NCBI GenBank assembly: GCA_002862965.1
Contig: PKCW01000038.1
Coordinates: forward strand, 1 to 7,210
Origin: Pseudomonadota bacterium
GTDB lineage: Bacteria; Pseudomonadota; Gammaproteobacteria; UBA5335
Length of the DNA stretch: 7,210 bases
Direction: 5' to 3'
The first letter of the stretch is position 1. Every line of letters starts with the position of its first letter. Positions 1 through 6,268 of the stretch are shown one piece after another. A program made the position numbers and the translations under genes. Below the pieces are notes generated by a model. That model saw only the letters and a program-made list of their open reading frames with translations. It was not told the origin of the DNA and searched no databases.

Positions 1-1596
1 CTTGATGATTTTGCCCATGCGAACCTGCGTCAGCTCCTCGGGCACCAGTTCTTCGTCGAACAAGCCGCGCTCGATGGTGGGCTTGTCCTGCACGAAGGCC
101 GCGATGACTTCGTTCAGGTCTTCCTGACAAATTCGCGCCGCCTCTTTGCTCTTGGGCTCGGCGATGCCCTTGATCTCGATTTGGTACGCCCCTGTCTGCT
201 CATTGACACCGACATTGCAACGGTCCGCATCGTAGCCGCCCTCGCCGTAGTTAAATCCCGGCGTCGGGACGCTGTCGGGGTTCTTGGGCTTGAACTCGAA
301 GCGCGGAGCAAGAACCTGCTCCATCAGCAGGCTTGCCGCGATGGCCTTCAACGTATCGTTGACGGCCTCGGTGACAGCTTCCTCGGCCGCATCCGGCTCG
401 GCGATCAGGTTGGTGAACCTCGCGCGGGTCTTACCGGGCGCGTCGCGGGTAGCTCGGCCGATGATCTGCACGATCTCGGTCAGGCTGGCGCGGTAGCCCA
501 CGGTCAGCGCGTGTTCGCACCAAATCCAGTCGAAGCCTTCCTTCGCCATGCCCAGCGCGATGATGATGTCCACATGGTCGCGGTTGTTCTTCTGCGCCGG
601 GTCTTTGAGCGCGGCGGACACGCGGTCACGCTTGGCGGCATCGTCATCGACAAGATCAGCGATCCGCAGCACGCGGCCATCGGGGCGCTTGACACGTTGG
701 AAGCCGGTCGCAGGGTCGATGCCTTGCCATTCACCCAGCGCCTCGATGATGTGCTCCACTTCCCGCATCTTGTCCTTCGTGCTTTCACGCGAATTGACGT
801 TGGGGATGTGGATGATGGTCTTCTCGGCGGGATCGAGGACGTTGAGGATGTCATCGACGTAAGGCCCGCTGTAGAAGAAGTAGCCGATGTCGAGTTGCTT
901 GAGGTACTCGTAGCCGTTGAGCTGCTCGTAGTAGGTGTAGGTGACGGTATCGAACTTCGACTCATCCTGCGGTGCGAGCACGGCCTCGGCGTCGCCACGG
1001 AAGTAGGAGCCGGTCATGGCGACGATGTGCGTCTTGCCCCGCGCGAAGAACTGCCCGAGATGCAAGCCGAGCTTGTTGTCCGGGTTGGCCGAAACGTGGT
1101 GGAACTCATCGACTGCGATCAGTCGGTCGTCGAACGCCTCCACGCCGTAGGCATCGACTGCGAAGCGGAAGGTCGCATGGGTGCAGACCAGCACCTTGTC
1201 GTCGCCTTCGAGAAATGCGCCCAGCGACTTGACCTTGCCGCCGTTGTCGTTGCCCGGCGCGTTGCACAGGTTCCACTTGGGTTCCACCTGCCAGTCGGAC
1301 CAGAAGCCGTACTTCGACAGCGGCTCGTCGTTGAAGCTGGCCCCGATGGACTTCTCCGGCACAACGATGATGGCCTGCTTGATGCCCTGGTTCTTGAGCT
1401 TGTCGAGTGCCACGAACATCAGCGCACGGCTCTTGCCCGACGCGGGTGGCGACTTGATGAGCAGGTATTGCTCGCCCCGCTTCTCGTAGGCCCTCTCCTG
1501 CATGGGGCGCATCCCAAGCGCATTAGCCTTGGTCGATGCGCCGTTGCGGGCGTAGGTGACAGAAACGGACGGTACGGACTTGACCTTGTCGCTCAT
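1..1596 (-). CDS. SF2 DEAD/DEAH-box helicase, partner of the methyltransferase (3' end beyond window)
   Basis: I translated this by hand: 532 codons with no stop run to the left edge, so the C-terminus is missing. Superfamily 2 helicase motifs are clear and in order: Walker A PPASGKS (residues 50-56), motif II DEFHH (163-167, DExH), motif III TGS (195-197), motif V around IIALGMAKEGFD (345-356) and motif VI QIIGRATR (377-384). Two RecA-like domains thus fill about residues 40-400, followed by a region I do not recognise. It should be an ATP-driven DNA translocase or helicase. The ATG overlaps the methyltransferase stop as ATGA, with GGGAG seven bases upstream, so the two are translationally coupled and probably act together. 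Helicases next to methyltransferases are typical of restriction and anti-phage systems; this role is inferred. A nuclease domain could lie in the unseen C-terminus. Family level is near certain, biological role is not. Confidence 0.92.
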   Translation of the reverse strand, partial: MSDKVKSVPSVSVTYARNGASTKANALGMRPMQERAYEKRGEQYLLIKSPPASGKSRALMFVALDKLKNQGIKQAIIVVPEKSIGASFNDEPLSKYGFWSDWQVEPKWNLCNAPGNDNGGKVKSLGAFLEGDDKVLVCTHATFRFAVDAYGVEAFDDRLIAVDEFHHVSANPDNKLGLHLGQFFARGKTHIVAMTGSYFRGDAEAVLAPQDESKFDTVTYTYYEQLNGYEYLKQLDIGYFFYSGPYVDDILNVLDPAEKTIIHIPNVNSRESTKDKMREVEHIIEALGEWQGIDPATGFQRVKRPDGRVLRIADLVDDDAAKRDRVSAALKDPAQKNNRDHVDIIIALGMAKEGFDWIWCEHALTVGYRASLTEIVQIIGRATRDAPGKTRARFTNLIAEPDAAEEAVTEAVNDTLKAIAASLLMEQVLAPRFEFKPKNPDSVPTPGFNYGEGGYDADRCNVGVNEQTGAYQIEIKGIAEPKSKEAARICQEDLNEVIAAFVQDKPTIERGLFDEELVPEELTQVRMGKIIK

Positions 1597-4364
1597 GCGT
1601 TGGCTCCCGCTTTGCGCTTCTTGCCCTTAGCCGGTGCAGCCGAAGCGGTCATCTTGGTGTAGAGGTCGAACAGCTTTTCCAGCCGCTCGGTGTCGTTCTT
1701 GAAGCGACGGCCGATGTAGATGCGCTCCAGCACTTCGTCGTTGCGCTCATGCGCCGCCCGCAGGTCGGCGGGCATGTTCTCGGGGTCGTACAGGTCCGCG
1801 ATGGTCGCGGGGAAGTGACGTTCCCGCGTCAGAAGGATGTCCTCCGCGCAGCGCGTGAGATCGGCCTTGTTTTTCTCGGTCAGCGTCGGCACCGGGAATG
1901 TGTGCCAGCCGAGAGTGTTTGAATAAGAAAAGTCCATTCTCATGCGGACGCATACAGTAGCAATCCAGACCAAATGCATCCGGCTAGCCACGATGGCGAG
2001 CAACCAGGTTTCAGGCCTGTAGATCACCGCAGCCCGATCAGAAATTACTGTCGCATCATCGACAATCCCTACTGGCAAGTACGGACGACGCTCGGAAGAA
2101 ACGCGAGGAATAATCAGCGCGCTCCCTGATCGATGAGGCGCGAAAACAAAGCGATGGGGCGTGTCTGCATTCGCGTTCGCCTGCTGTCCCTTACTTTCGG
2201 CTCTAAGCGCTCGTACGTTCTCAAACCTCTCACGAAGTTCGGGTATTAAGCGTGCGTCTTCAGCTTCCTCATCTTCAACCCATAGGCAGAAGCGTGGCAC
2301 GCCATTGATGAACTCAGTGGAGCCGACGTATCCCCTTATGAACCGAGCAGCTTCGGGCCGTGCCGCAACAAGGCCGTCCTTCGCGGCCCTATCCAATATC
2401 AGGTTGCCGCCATCTGTAGGCTTGTTTCCGTAATCCATCCGAGGCAAGCCATTTAAGGGTCTGGCAGCCTTCTGAACAATGATGTTTCCGACTGGAATCA
2501 GGTAAGGTCCGATGCTGTCTACGACGCGCTTTTCGTCACCCTCGAAAAGAGTCTTCTTGCTGGAACGCGCGGATGCGATGCCAACAATAACTACAGTCAC
2601 GCCCGCGTTTGCGGTCGCCAGATTACTCCAGTGAAAGGGCCGGTGAGCGAAGGATATTTCCAGACCTTGACCAAAGATCAGAGGCCATAGCATGGCGACT
2701 TGCTCGCCTTGACAAATCGACTTCGTGGCGACAAACGCACAGCAGCAATCGGGCATGGAGTGAAGATAGTCTGCCGCCTTCAAGTACCACGCAGCGACAT
2801 AGTCCAAGTCCTTGAAACTAGGCGTACGGCCAGAGAATAAGGCCGCCAAGTCGTCTTGCTGTTCCTTGTCCCTCCATCGACTGCCGAGATACGGAGGATT
2901 GCCACAGATATATGTCTCGCCACCCTCGTTCTCGAAGTCGATTTCGGCTTGATCTAGTGGCGTGCGGAAAAGATCATCGGCCTGCACCTTCACTCCGGTA
3001 CCCGCTGGCGGGCAAATGCTCAGCCAGTCCAACCGCAGCGCGTTGCCGCAGGTGATCCAGTTCTCGTTGCGTAAGGGCAGGAACTCGGCTAGCGCAAGCT
3101 TCTGACCCCGATACAACACGTCGCACTGGTACTCGGCGATAACCAACGCGAGGCGAGCGATCTCTGCTGGAAAATCACGCAGCTCGATCCCGCGAAAGTT
3201 GGTAAGCGGGATTTCCGATGCGCGATCTGGCTCGCCGCGTCGCTGATTGATCTCGGCCTCGATAGCCCGCATCTCCTTGTAGGCGATGACTAGGAAGTTG
3301 CCCGAACCGCAGGCCGGATCAAAAACCCTAATCTTGGCGATGCGCTTGCGCAGGTTGAGTAAGGTGCGCGGGTTGTCGCCCGCCTCTTCCAGCTTGGAAC
3401 GCAGGTCGTCGAGAAACAGCGGATTCAGTACCTTGAGGATGTTGGGGACGCTGGTGTAGTGCATCCCCAGCTCGCCGCGCTCCTCGTCCTCGGCAACGGC
3501 CTGGATCATCGAGCCGAAGATGTCCGGGTTGATCTTGGTCCAGTCCAATCCGCCGACATGCAGCAGATAGGACCGGGCGATCTTGCTGAATCGCGGCACT
3601 TCGTCGCTGCCAGAGAACAACTGCCCGTTGACGTAGGGGAAGTCTTCGGCCCATCGGGGAATCCTGTCGGCGGCCCGGTCCTCGCGCTTGGTATTCATGG
3701 TGCGGAACAGCGTGGCGATGACGTCGTGCGTGTTGGACGAGTCCTTGGCGCTCATCTGAGCGATGGTTTCGGTGAAACGACCTCTGCCGACGAAGATATC
3801 GGTGTCCTCGGCGAAGAAGCAGAAGATCAGCCGCGCCATGAGCTTGTTCATGTCGTGGCGACGCTCCGCCGTGCCCCATGCGGGGTTGTCTTTCAGCAGT
3901 TCGACGTACAGGCGGTTCAAGCGGCTAGTGGCCCGGATGTCGAAGGCGTTTTCGCTGATCTGGCGGACGGTGCTGATACCCGCCAGCGGCAGAAAGAAGC
4001 CGAAGTGGTCGGGAAAGTCTTTGAAGGCACAGACGACGGTCTCGCCGTTGGTCAGGTCTTCGGCCTCGAAGTCCGCGCCGTCCGTGGCGAGGATGAACTT
4101 CGCCTTGGCCTTGGCTGTGGCCGGGCTGGACTTGAGGGCGGCCAGCGTCTGGGTCACGCGCCCTGCGTCGCAGGTCAGGATGTGGATGTTGCTGGTCTGG
4201 AGAACACCGCCGAGGTCGGACTTGTTCGATGCCCCCGCGCGCAGGCGCTTGATGGTCGTCGCCTTATTGCCAAAGGCTTCAAGGAAGGCGTAGGGGAACT
4301 CTGCGGGGTCAAAGGGCTGCTCCGCAAGGTCTGTGATGGCCTGTTCGATTTCTACGGCATTCAT
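1593..4364 (-). CDS. MmeI-like class I SAM-dependent DNA adenine methyltransferase lacking the nuclease motif
   Basis: This 923-residue protein has the layout and near-full length of MmeI (about 919 residues). It comprises an N-terminal domain (about 1-145), a helical connector with MNKLMARLIFCFFAEDTDIF (172-191) and GMHYTS (300-305), the methyltransferase core, a target-recognition region (about 600-810, including SSERRPYLPVGI at 756-767), and a C-terminal helical domain (about 815-905) with a Lys-rich tail. SAM-binding motif I is FDPACGSGNF (348-356 region) and catalytic motif IV is GNPPY (488-492), which predicts N6-adenine methylation. In MmeI the N-terminus is a nuclease with D-x9-ExK. 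Here D50 may correspond to the Asp, but I see no ExK after it, so the protein probably methylates without cutting. A GGGAGG sequence lies about 10 bases before the ATG. The stop overlaps the helicase start. The central-to-C-terminal coding region is less GC-rich than the rest. Confidence 0.93.
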   Translation of the reverse strand: MNAVEIEQAITDLAEQPFDPAEFPYAFLEAFGNKATTIKRLRAGASNKSDLGGVLQTSNIHILTCDAGRVTQTLAALKSSPATAKAKAKFILATDGADFEAEDLTNGETVVCAFKDFPDHFGFFLPLAGISTVRQISENAFDIRATSRLNRLYVELLKDNPAWGTAERRHDMNKLMARLIFCFFAEDTDIFVGRGRFTETIAQMSAKDSSNTHDVIATLFRTMNTKREDRAADRIPRWAEDFPYVNGQLFSGSDEVPRFSKIARSYLLHVGGLDWTKINPDIFGSMIQAVAEDEERGELGMHYTSVPNILKVLNPLFLDDLRSKLEEAGDNPRTLLNLRKRIAKIRVFDPACGSGNFLVIAYKEMRAIEAEINQRRGEPDRASEIPLTNFRGIELRDFPAEIARLALVIAEYQCDVLYRGQKLALAEFLPLRNENWITCGNALRLDWLSICPPAGTGVKVQADDLFRTPLDQAEIDFENEGGETYICGNPPYLGSRWRDKEQQDDLAALFSGRTPSFKDLDYVAAWYLKAADYLHSMPDCCCAFVATKSICQGEQVAMLWPLIFGQGLEISFAHRPFHWSNLATANAGVTVVIVGIASARSSKKTLFEGDEKRVVDSIGPYLIPVGNIIVQKAARPLNGLPRMDYGNKPTDGGNLILDRAAKDGLVAARPEAARFIRGYVGSTEFINGVPRFCLWVEDEEAEDARLIPELRERFENVRALRAESKGQQANANADTPHRFVFAPHRSGSALIIPRVSSERRPYLPVGIVDDATVISDRAAVIYRPETWLLAIVASRMHLVWIATVCVRMRMDFSYSNTLGWHTFPVPTLTEKNKADLTRCAEDILLTRERHFPATIADLYDPENMPADLRAAHERNDEVLERIYIGRRFKNDTERLEKLFDLYTKMTASAAPAKGKKRKAGANA

Positions 4365-4426
4365 GGGCGTGCAGCCCTCCCTCGGGGCGTGGCGACCTGG
4401 CTGCTGTCGTTCTGCGCGGCGCTCAT
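4361..4426 (-). CDS. Possible 21-codon linker ORF joining the regulator and methyltransferase genes
   Basis: The gap between the helix-turn-helix gene and the methyltransferase is exactly spanned by a reading frame of 21 codons. Its ATG overlaps the regulator stop as ATGA, and its TGA overlaps the methyltransferase ATG as another ATGA. The peptide (MSAAQNDSSQVATPRGRAAR plus Pro) has no recognisable domain and is rich in Ala, Ser, Gln and Arg. The purine-rich GAGGGAGGG that serves the methyltransferase lies inside it. A plausible role is to carry terminating ribosomes from the regulator to the methyltransferase start. An unproductive coincidence is also possible, since a double ATGA fit in so short a stretch can arise by chance. 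No ribosome binding site of its own is obvious, so any translation would depend on re-initiation. Confidence 0.35.
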   Translation of the reverse strand: MSAAQNDSSQVATPRGRAARP

Positions 4427-4623
4427 GTCTTGTCCTGCGTTTTCTCGGCTATCTGTGCGGCAATCCAGCGATCCAACTCGCTGCGACGAAACCGCCAGGT
4501 GCCTCCGAGCTTGAACGCCGGAATCTCTCCTTTCTGGGCAAGGCGATAGACCGTCCGTTTGCCGGCTTTGAGGTAGGCCGCGACTTCCTCCAGCGTGAGG
4601 ATCTCGCTTTCGACTTCATTCAT
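4423..4623 (-). CDS. Excisionase/MerR-like helix-turn-helix DNA-binding protein
   Basis: This is a 66-residue protein of the small helix-turn-helix type seen in excisionase-like proteins (HTH_17 / TIGR01764 kind). The typical pattern is present: ILTLEEVAAYLKAGKRTVYR (residues 8-27), then a wing-like KGEIPAFKLGGTWRFRRSEL (31-50) and a final DRWIAAQ helix. I chose the ATG at 4623 because this family usually begins just before the LTLEEVA helix. An in-frame ATG at 4719 would add 32 residues without family character and would cover the inverted repeats. It is the first gene of the leftward operon and its stop overlaps the linker ORF as ATGA. Likely roles are autoregulation and control of the methyltransferase-helicase operon. 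A recombination directionality role is less likely because no integrase is nearby. No strong Shine-Dalgarno sequence is visible at this start. Confidence 0.88.
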   Translation of the reverse strand: MNEVESEILTLEEVAAYLKAGKRTVYRLAQKGEIPAFKLGGTWRFRRSELDRWIAAQIAEKTQDKT

Positions 4624-4627
4624 CTGA

Positions 4628-4641
4628 AAACCATCTGGTTT
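4628..4641. repeat. Inverted repeat AAACCA-TC-TGGTTT just upstream of the regulator start
   Basis: A perfect 6-bp inverted repeat with a 2-bp spacer ends five bases before the ATG of the helix-turn-helix gene. Its inner half-site ACCA/TGGT is shared with the repeat at 4680-4696. It could be an operator at which the regulator blocks its own translation start region or transcript elongation. It is short enough to be chance, and binding is inferred only from its position. Confidence 0.4.
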
Positions 4642-4676
4642 GGTCTTTCGTGACTTTGGATTGCCAAGTTTGCCCA

Positions 4677-4706
4677 ATTCTACCAAAGGGTGGTAGGCGC
4701 TAGCCA
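4677..4706 (-). promoter_or_regulatory. Tentative promoter of the regulator-methyltransferase-helicase operon
   Basis: On the minus strand a TAGAAT hexamer (4682 to 4677) matches the -10 consensus at five of six positions. An 18-base spacer separates it from a weak -35, TGGCTA (4706 to 4701, three of six). Transcription would start near 4670, leaving about 45 bases before the regulator ATG. The perfect inverted repeat at 4680-4696 overlaps the -10 and spacer, as expected for a repressor site. The -35 is poor, so the call is weak. Confidence 0.3.
4680..4696. repeat. Inverted repeat CTACCA-AAGGG-TGGTAG, candidate operator
   Basis: This is a perfect 6-bp inverted repeat with a 5-bp spacer in the divergent intergenic region, about 57 bases before the regulator ATG. 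It shares the ACCA/TGGT core with the repeat at 4628-4641 but has different spacing. It lies over the tentative -10 and spacer of the leftward operon. It could bind the adjacent helix-turn-helix protein as a dimer; no binding data exist here. Confidence 0.42.
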
Positions 4707-4776
4707 GCCAGAAATCCACCAGGCATTACGCGAATGTCGGCCAGCGCGACCAACAAATCCGGTCATGCCGTAGTTC

Positions 4777-4842
4777 CCATTCCCTGCGGCGCAAAGCGAG
4801 CGCGCGCCACAGCATCTGGCCATCCGCTTCAACGGGGAATGG
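4777..4842 (+). promoter_or_regulatory. Potential 5'-leader stem-loop occluding the ribosome binding site of the first conjugation gene
   Basis: Bases 4777-4784 (CCATTCCC) are exactly complementary to 4835-4842 (GGGAATGG). The stem extends by a U-G and a G-C pair to 4786/4833, giving 10 pairs. Inside the loop AAGCG (4794-4798) can pair with CGCTT (4825-4829). The 3' arm contains the GGGGAA that serves as Shine-Dalgarno for the ATG at 4847. In an mRNA starting upstream of 4777 the fold would hide that site. Whether it forms, and whether anything relieves it, is inference; the long loop lowers stability. Confidence 0.35.
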
Positions 4843-4846
4843 CACG

Positions 4847-5218
4847 ATGGGACAGACCAACCGCCGCACATCCGCATGGCCTGCGCTTGCCATGGTGTTG
4901 GCTGTGTCGTTCTCGGCGCTGCAGCCTGCCGTCGCCGCCGACGGCGTCGCCATGGAGCGTGAGCAGCTCGCCGCGCTCGCCCGCCAGCTCGACCTGATCG
5001 ACCGCCTCGCCGAGCACGCCGCCCATACCGCTCCCCAGGAACGCGCCCGCTACCACTTCGACTACGCCCGGCTGCGTGCCGACCTGAAGCGCGTTCGCGC
5101 CGGCCTGCAGGACTACCTCGTGCCCCAGCGCGCCCAGCCGCGCGATCCCGTCCCGTTGGCCGGCGATTACGTCCGCCGCGACCGCGCCGACGACGAGGAT
5201 GAGGAGCTGTCGCCATGA
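4847..5218 (+). CDS. RAQPRD-family ICE conjugation protein, exported
   Basis: This 123-residue protein carries the hallmark RAQPRD string in QRAQPRDPVPLAGDY (residues 94-108), which defines the family TIGR01690 of integrative conjugative elements. It begins with a signal peptide: positively charged start (NRR), hydrophobic stretch WPALAMVLAVSF (11-22) and a likely cleavage after AVA (28-30), so the mature protein should be periplasmic. The rest is mostly helical and charged, with an acidic end (DDEDEE). Family members lie in the mating-apparatus gene cluster, but their exact role is not established. The start is supported by GGGGA about nine bases upstream. It is the first gene of the rightward operon seen here and overlaps the next gene as ATGA. 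The divergent cargo operon starts 223 bases upstream. Confidence 0.93.
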   Translation: MGQTNRRTSAWPALAMVLAVSFSALQPAVAADGVAMEREQLAALARQLDLIDRLAEHAAHTAPQERARYHFDYARLRADLKRVRAGLQDYLVPQRAQPRDPVPLAGDYVRRDRADDEDEELSP

Positions 5219-5454
5219 CGCCCTCTGCCGATCAGGTCGCCGCCTTCCAGGCCAACGGCGGCTTTGCGCCTTCGGCCGTCTCTGCCGTGGTGCTGAGCTT
5301 TGTGTTCGCCGTATTGCTGCTGTGGGGCGTGTGGGCCATGCGCACCGCCTACGTCGGCTGGGCCGAGCACCGCATCACCGAGCGTCAGTTCCTCACCGTC
5401 GTCGTGCGCTTCGTGGCGATGTACCTGGTACTGACCTTCTTCCTCCTGTCCTGA
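5215..5454 (+). CDS. Small ICE membrane protein, TIGR03758/DUF3262-like
   Basis: This 79-residue protein has two predicted membrane helices: about residues 20-42 (SAVVLSFVFAVLLLWGVWAM region) and 58-78 (VVVRFVAMYLVLTFFLL region). A short polar loop with GWAEHRITERQ lies between them. Size, two-helix topology and position directly after the RAQPRD gene match the TIGR03758 family of ICE conjugation proteins. It should sit in the inner membrane as a component of the mating channel or pilus assembly; its biochemical function is unknown. The ATG overlaps the preceding TGA, and GAGGAG lies eight bases upstream. The family call rests on recalled family features and gene order, not a search. Confidence 0.85.
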   Translation: MTPSADQVAAFQANGGFAPSAVSAVVLSFVFAVLLLWGVWAMRTAYVGWAEHRITERQFLTVVVRFVAMYLVLTFFLLS

Positions 5455-5476
5455 CCGTCACGAAAGGCCATACGCC

Positions 5477-5845
5477 ATGAACACACCATCGACATCCCGC
5501 CATATCCCGTCCCGCATCGCCCCACCGCTGCTGTCGCTGGCGCTCGTGGGCCTGCCGCCAACGGTCTTCGCACAGGGCCTGCCGACCATGGAAGACCCAT
5601 CGCGCGGCCAGGGCAGCGGCATCCTGCAGACCATGCAGAACTACGGCTATGACATCGTGCTGCTGATCGCGCTGCTCGTGATCGCCTCGATGTTCATCGG
5701 TGTCTGCTATCACGCCTACACGCGCTACTCGGAGATCCACACCGGCCGCGCCACCTGGGGCCAGTTCGGCCTGACGGTCGCCGTCGGCGCGCTCCTGCTG
5801 GTGGTCGGCATCTGGCTGCTCACCAAGGCCACCGGCGTGCTGTAA
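5477..5845 (+). CDS. ICE conjugation membrane protein, TIGR03745/DUF2976-like (possible pilin-type subunit)
   Basis: This 122-residue protein starts with a long signal peptide (hydrophobic PPLLSLALVGLPP, residues 16-28) and a likely cleavage after VFA (30-32). A Gly/Ser-rich stretch and two membrane helices follow at about 58-80 and 97-115, separated by a short polar loop with HTGRATWGQF. An exported small protein with two helices resembles the general build of conjugative pilins such as VirB2/TraA, so a pilin-like subunit is a fair guess, though not proven. Order after the DUF3262-like gene matches the TIGR03745 family. AAAGG precedes the ATG by about ten bases. A gap of 22 bases separates it from the previous stop, the largest in this operon, and I see no terminator there. 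Confidence 0.87.
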   Translation: MNTPSTSRHIPSRIAPPLLSLALVGLPPTVFAQGLPTMEDPSRGQGSGILQTMQNYGYDIVLLIALLVIASMFIGVCYHAYTRYSEIHTGRATWGQFGLTVAVGALLLVVGIWLLTKATGVL

Positions 5846-5857
5846 GGGCGGCAAGCG

Positions 5858-6268
5858 ATGGCCGTCCCGTCGGATACCCCGCGCGACACGCTGGTGACCT
5901 TCCTGCCGCACCGGCTGAACCGCCAGCCGGTGGTCGTGCGCGGGCTGACCGCCGACGAGTTGTGGGTCTGCGCCGGCCTGTCGGCCGCCGCCGGGTTCGC
6001 GCTCGGCCTGCCGCTGGCCTGGCTCACGCACAGCATCGCCATGCTGCCCACGCTGATCGTGGCCGGCATCGCGTTGGGCGTCTTCGTCGGCGGCGGCTTC
6101 CTGCGCGCGCAGAAGCGCGGCCGGCCCGATACCTGGCTGTACCGCCAGCTCCAGTGGCGGCTGGCCCTGCGGCATCCGGCGCTGGCGGCGCTCCTGGGCG
6201 GCCAGCGCCTCATCACCCACTCGGGCTACTGGACGACCCGGCGCAATGCCGATCGAGGAGCGCCATGA
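5858..6268 (+). CDS. ICE conjugation protein, TIGR03750/DUF3487-like (VirB3/TraL-like membrane protein)
   Basis: This 136-residue protein has a cytoplasmic-type N-terminus with FLPHRLNRQPVVVRGLTADE (residues 15-34), two closely spaced membrane helices (about 35-57 and 60-82), and a conserved-looking KRGRPDTWLYR (86-96) followed by a basic tail. This layout and its place in the gene order match TIGR03750. VirB3/TraL proteins have a similar size and short-hairpin topology and work with the VirB4 ATPase, so an equivalent role is inferred. No signal peptide is seen. The start is 12 bases after the previous stop with only a moderate GGGCGG upstream. The stop overlaps the next ATG as ATGA. Confidence 0.87.
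   Translation: MAVPSDTPRDTLVTFLPHRLNRQPVVVRGLTADELWVCAGLSAAAGFALGLPLAWLTHSIAMLPTLIVAGIALGVFVGGGFLRAQKRGRPDTWLYRQLQWRLALRHPALAALLGGQRLITHSGYWTTRRNADRGAP

Noticed and set aside
181..1662. 493-codon open frame on the + strand
   Set aside because: It is the exact antisense codon-phase mirror of the helicase, which carries all SF2 motifs. GC-rich genes often leave the mirror frame open, and its product has no recognisable domain.
1..4364. DISARM or BREX system
   Set aside because: No DUF1998 protein, PLD nuclease, PglZ, BrxL or BrxC-like gene is visible. A methyltransferase next to a helicase alone is not enough to make either call.
3459..4514. 351-codon open frame on the + strand
   Set aside because: It is antisense to the methyltransferase and runs across the linker and into the regulator gene. 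It has no domain features, only mirror-frame composition.
4624..4719. Longer start for the helix-turn-helix protein at 4719
   Set aside because: The extra 32 residues lack family character and would cover both inverted repeats and the promoter candidate. The family usually starts close to the first helix.
5393..6220. 275-codon open frame on the - strand
   Set aside because: It lies antisense to well-supported conjugation genes with clear membrane helices. Its product is rich in Gln/Arg/Ala low-complexity stretches typical of a shadow frame.
5962..6264. N-terminal extension of the DUF2895-like gene
   Set aside because: The frame is open upstream but the sequence is an Arg/Ala-rich shadow of the DUF3487-like gene. 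The ATG at 6265 has a good ribosome site and matches family length.
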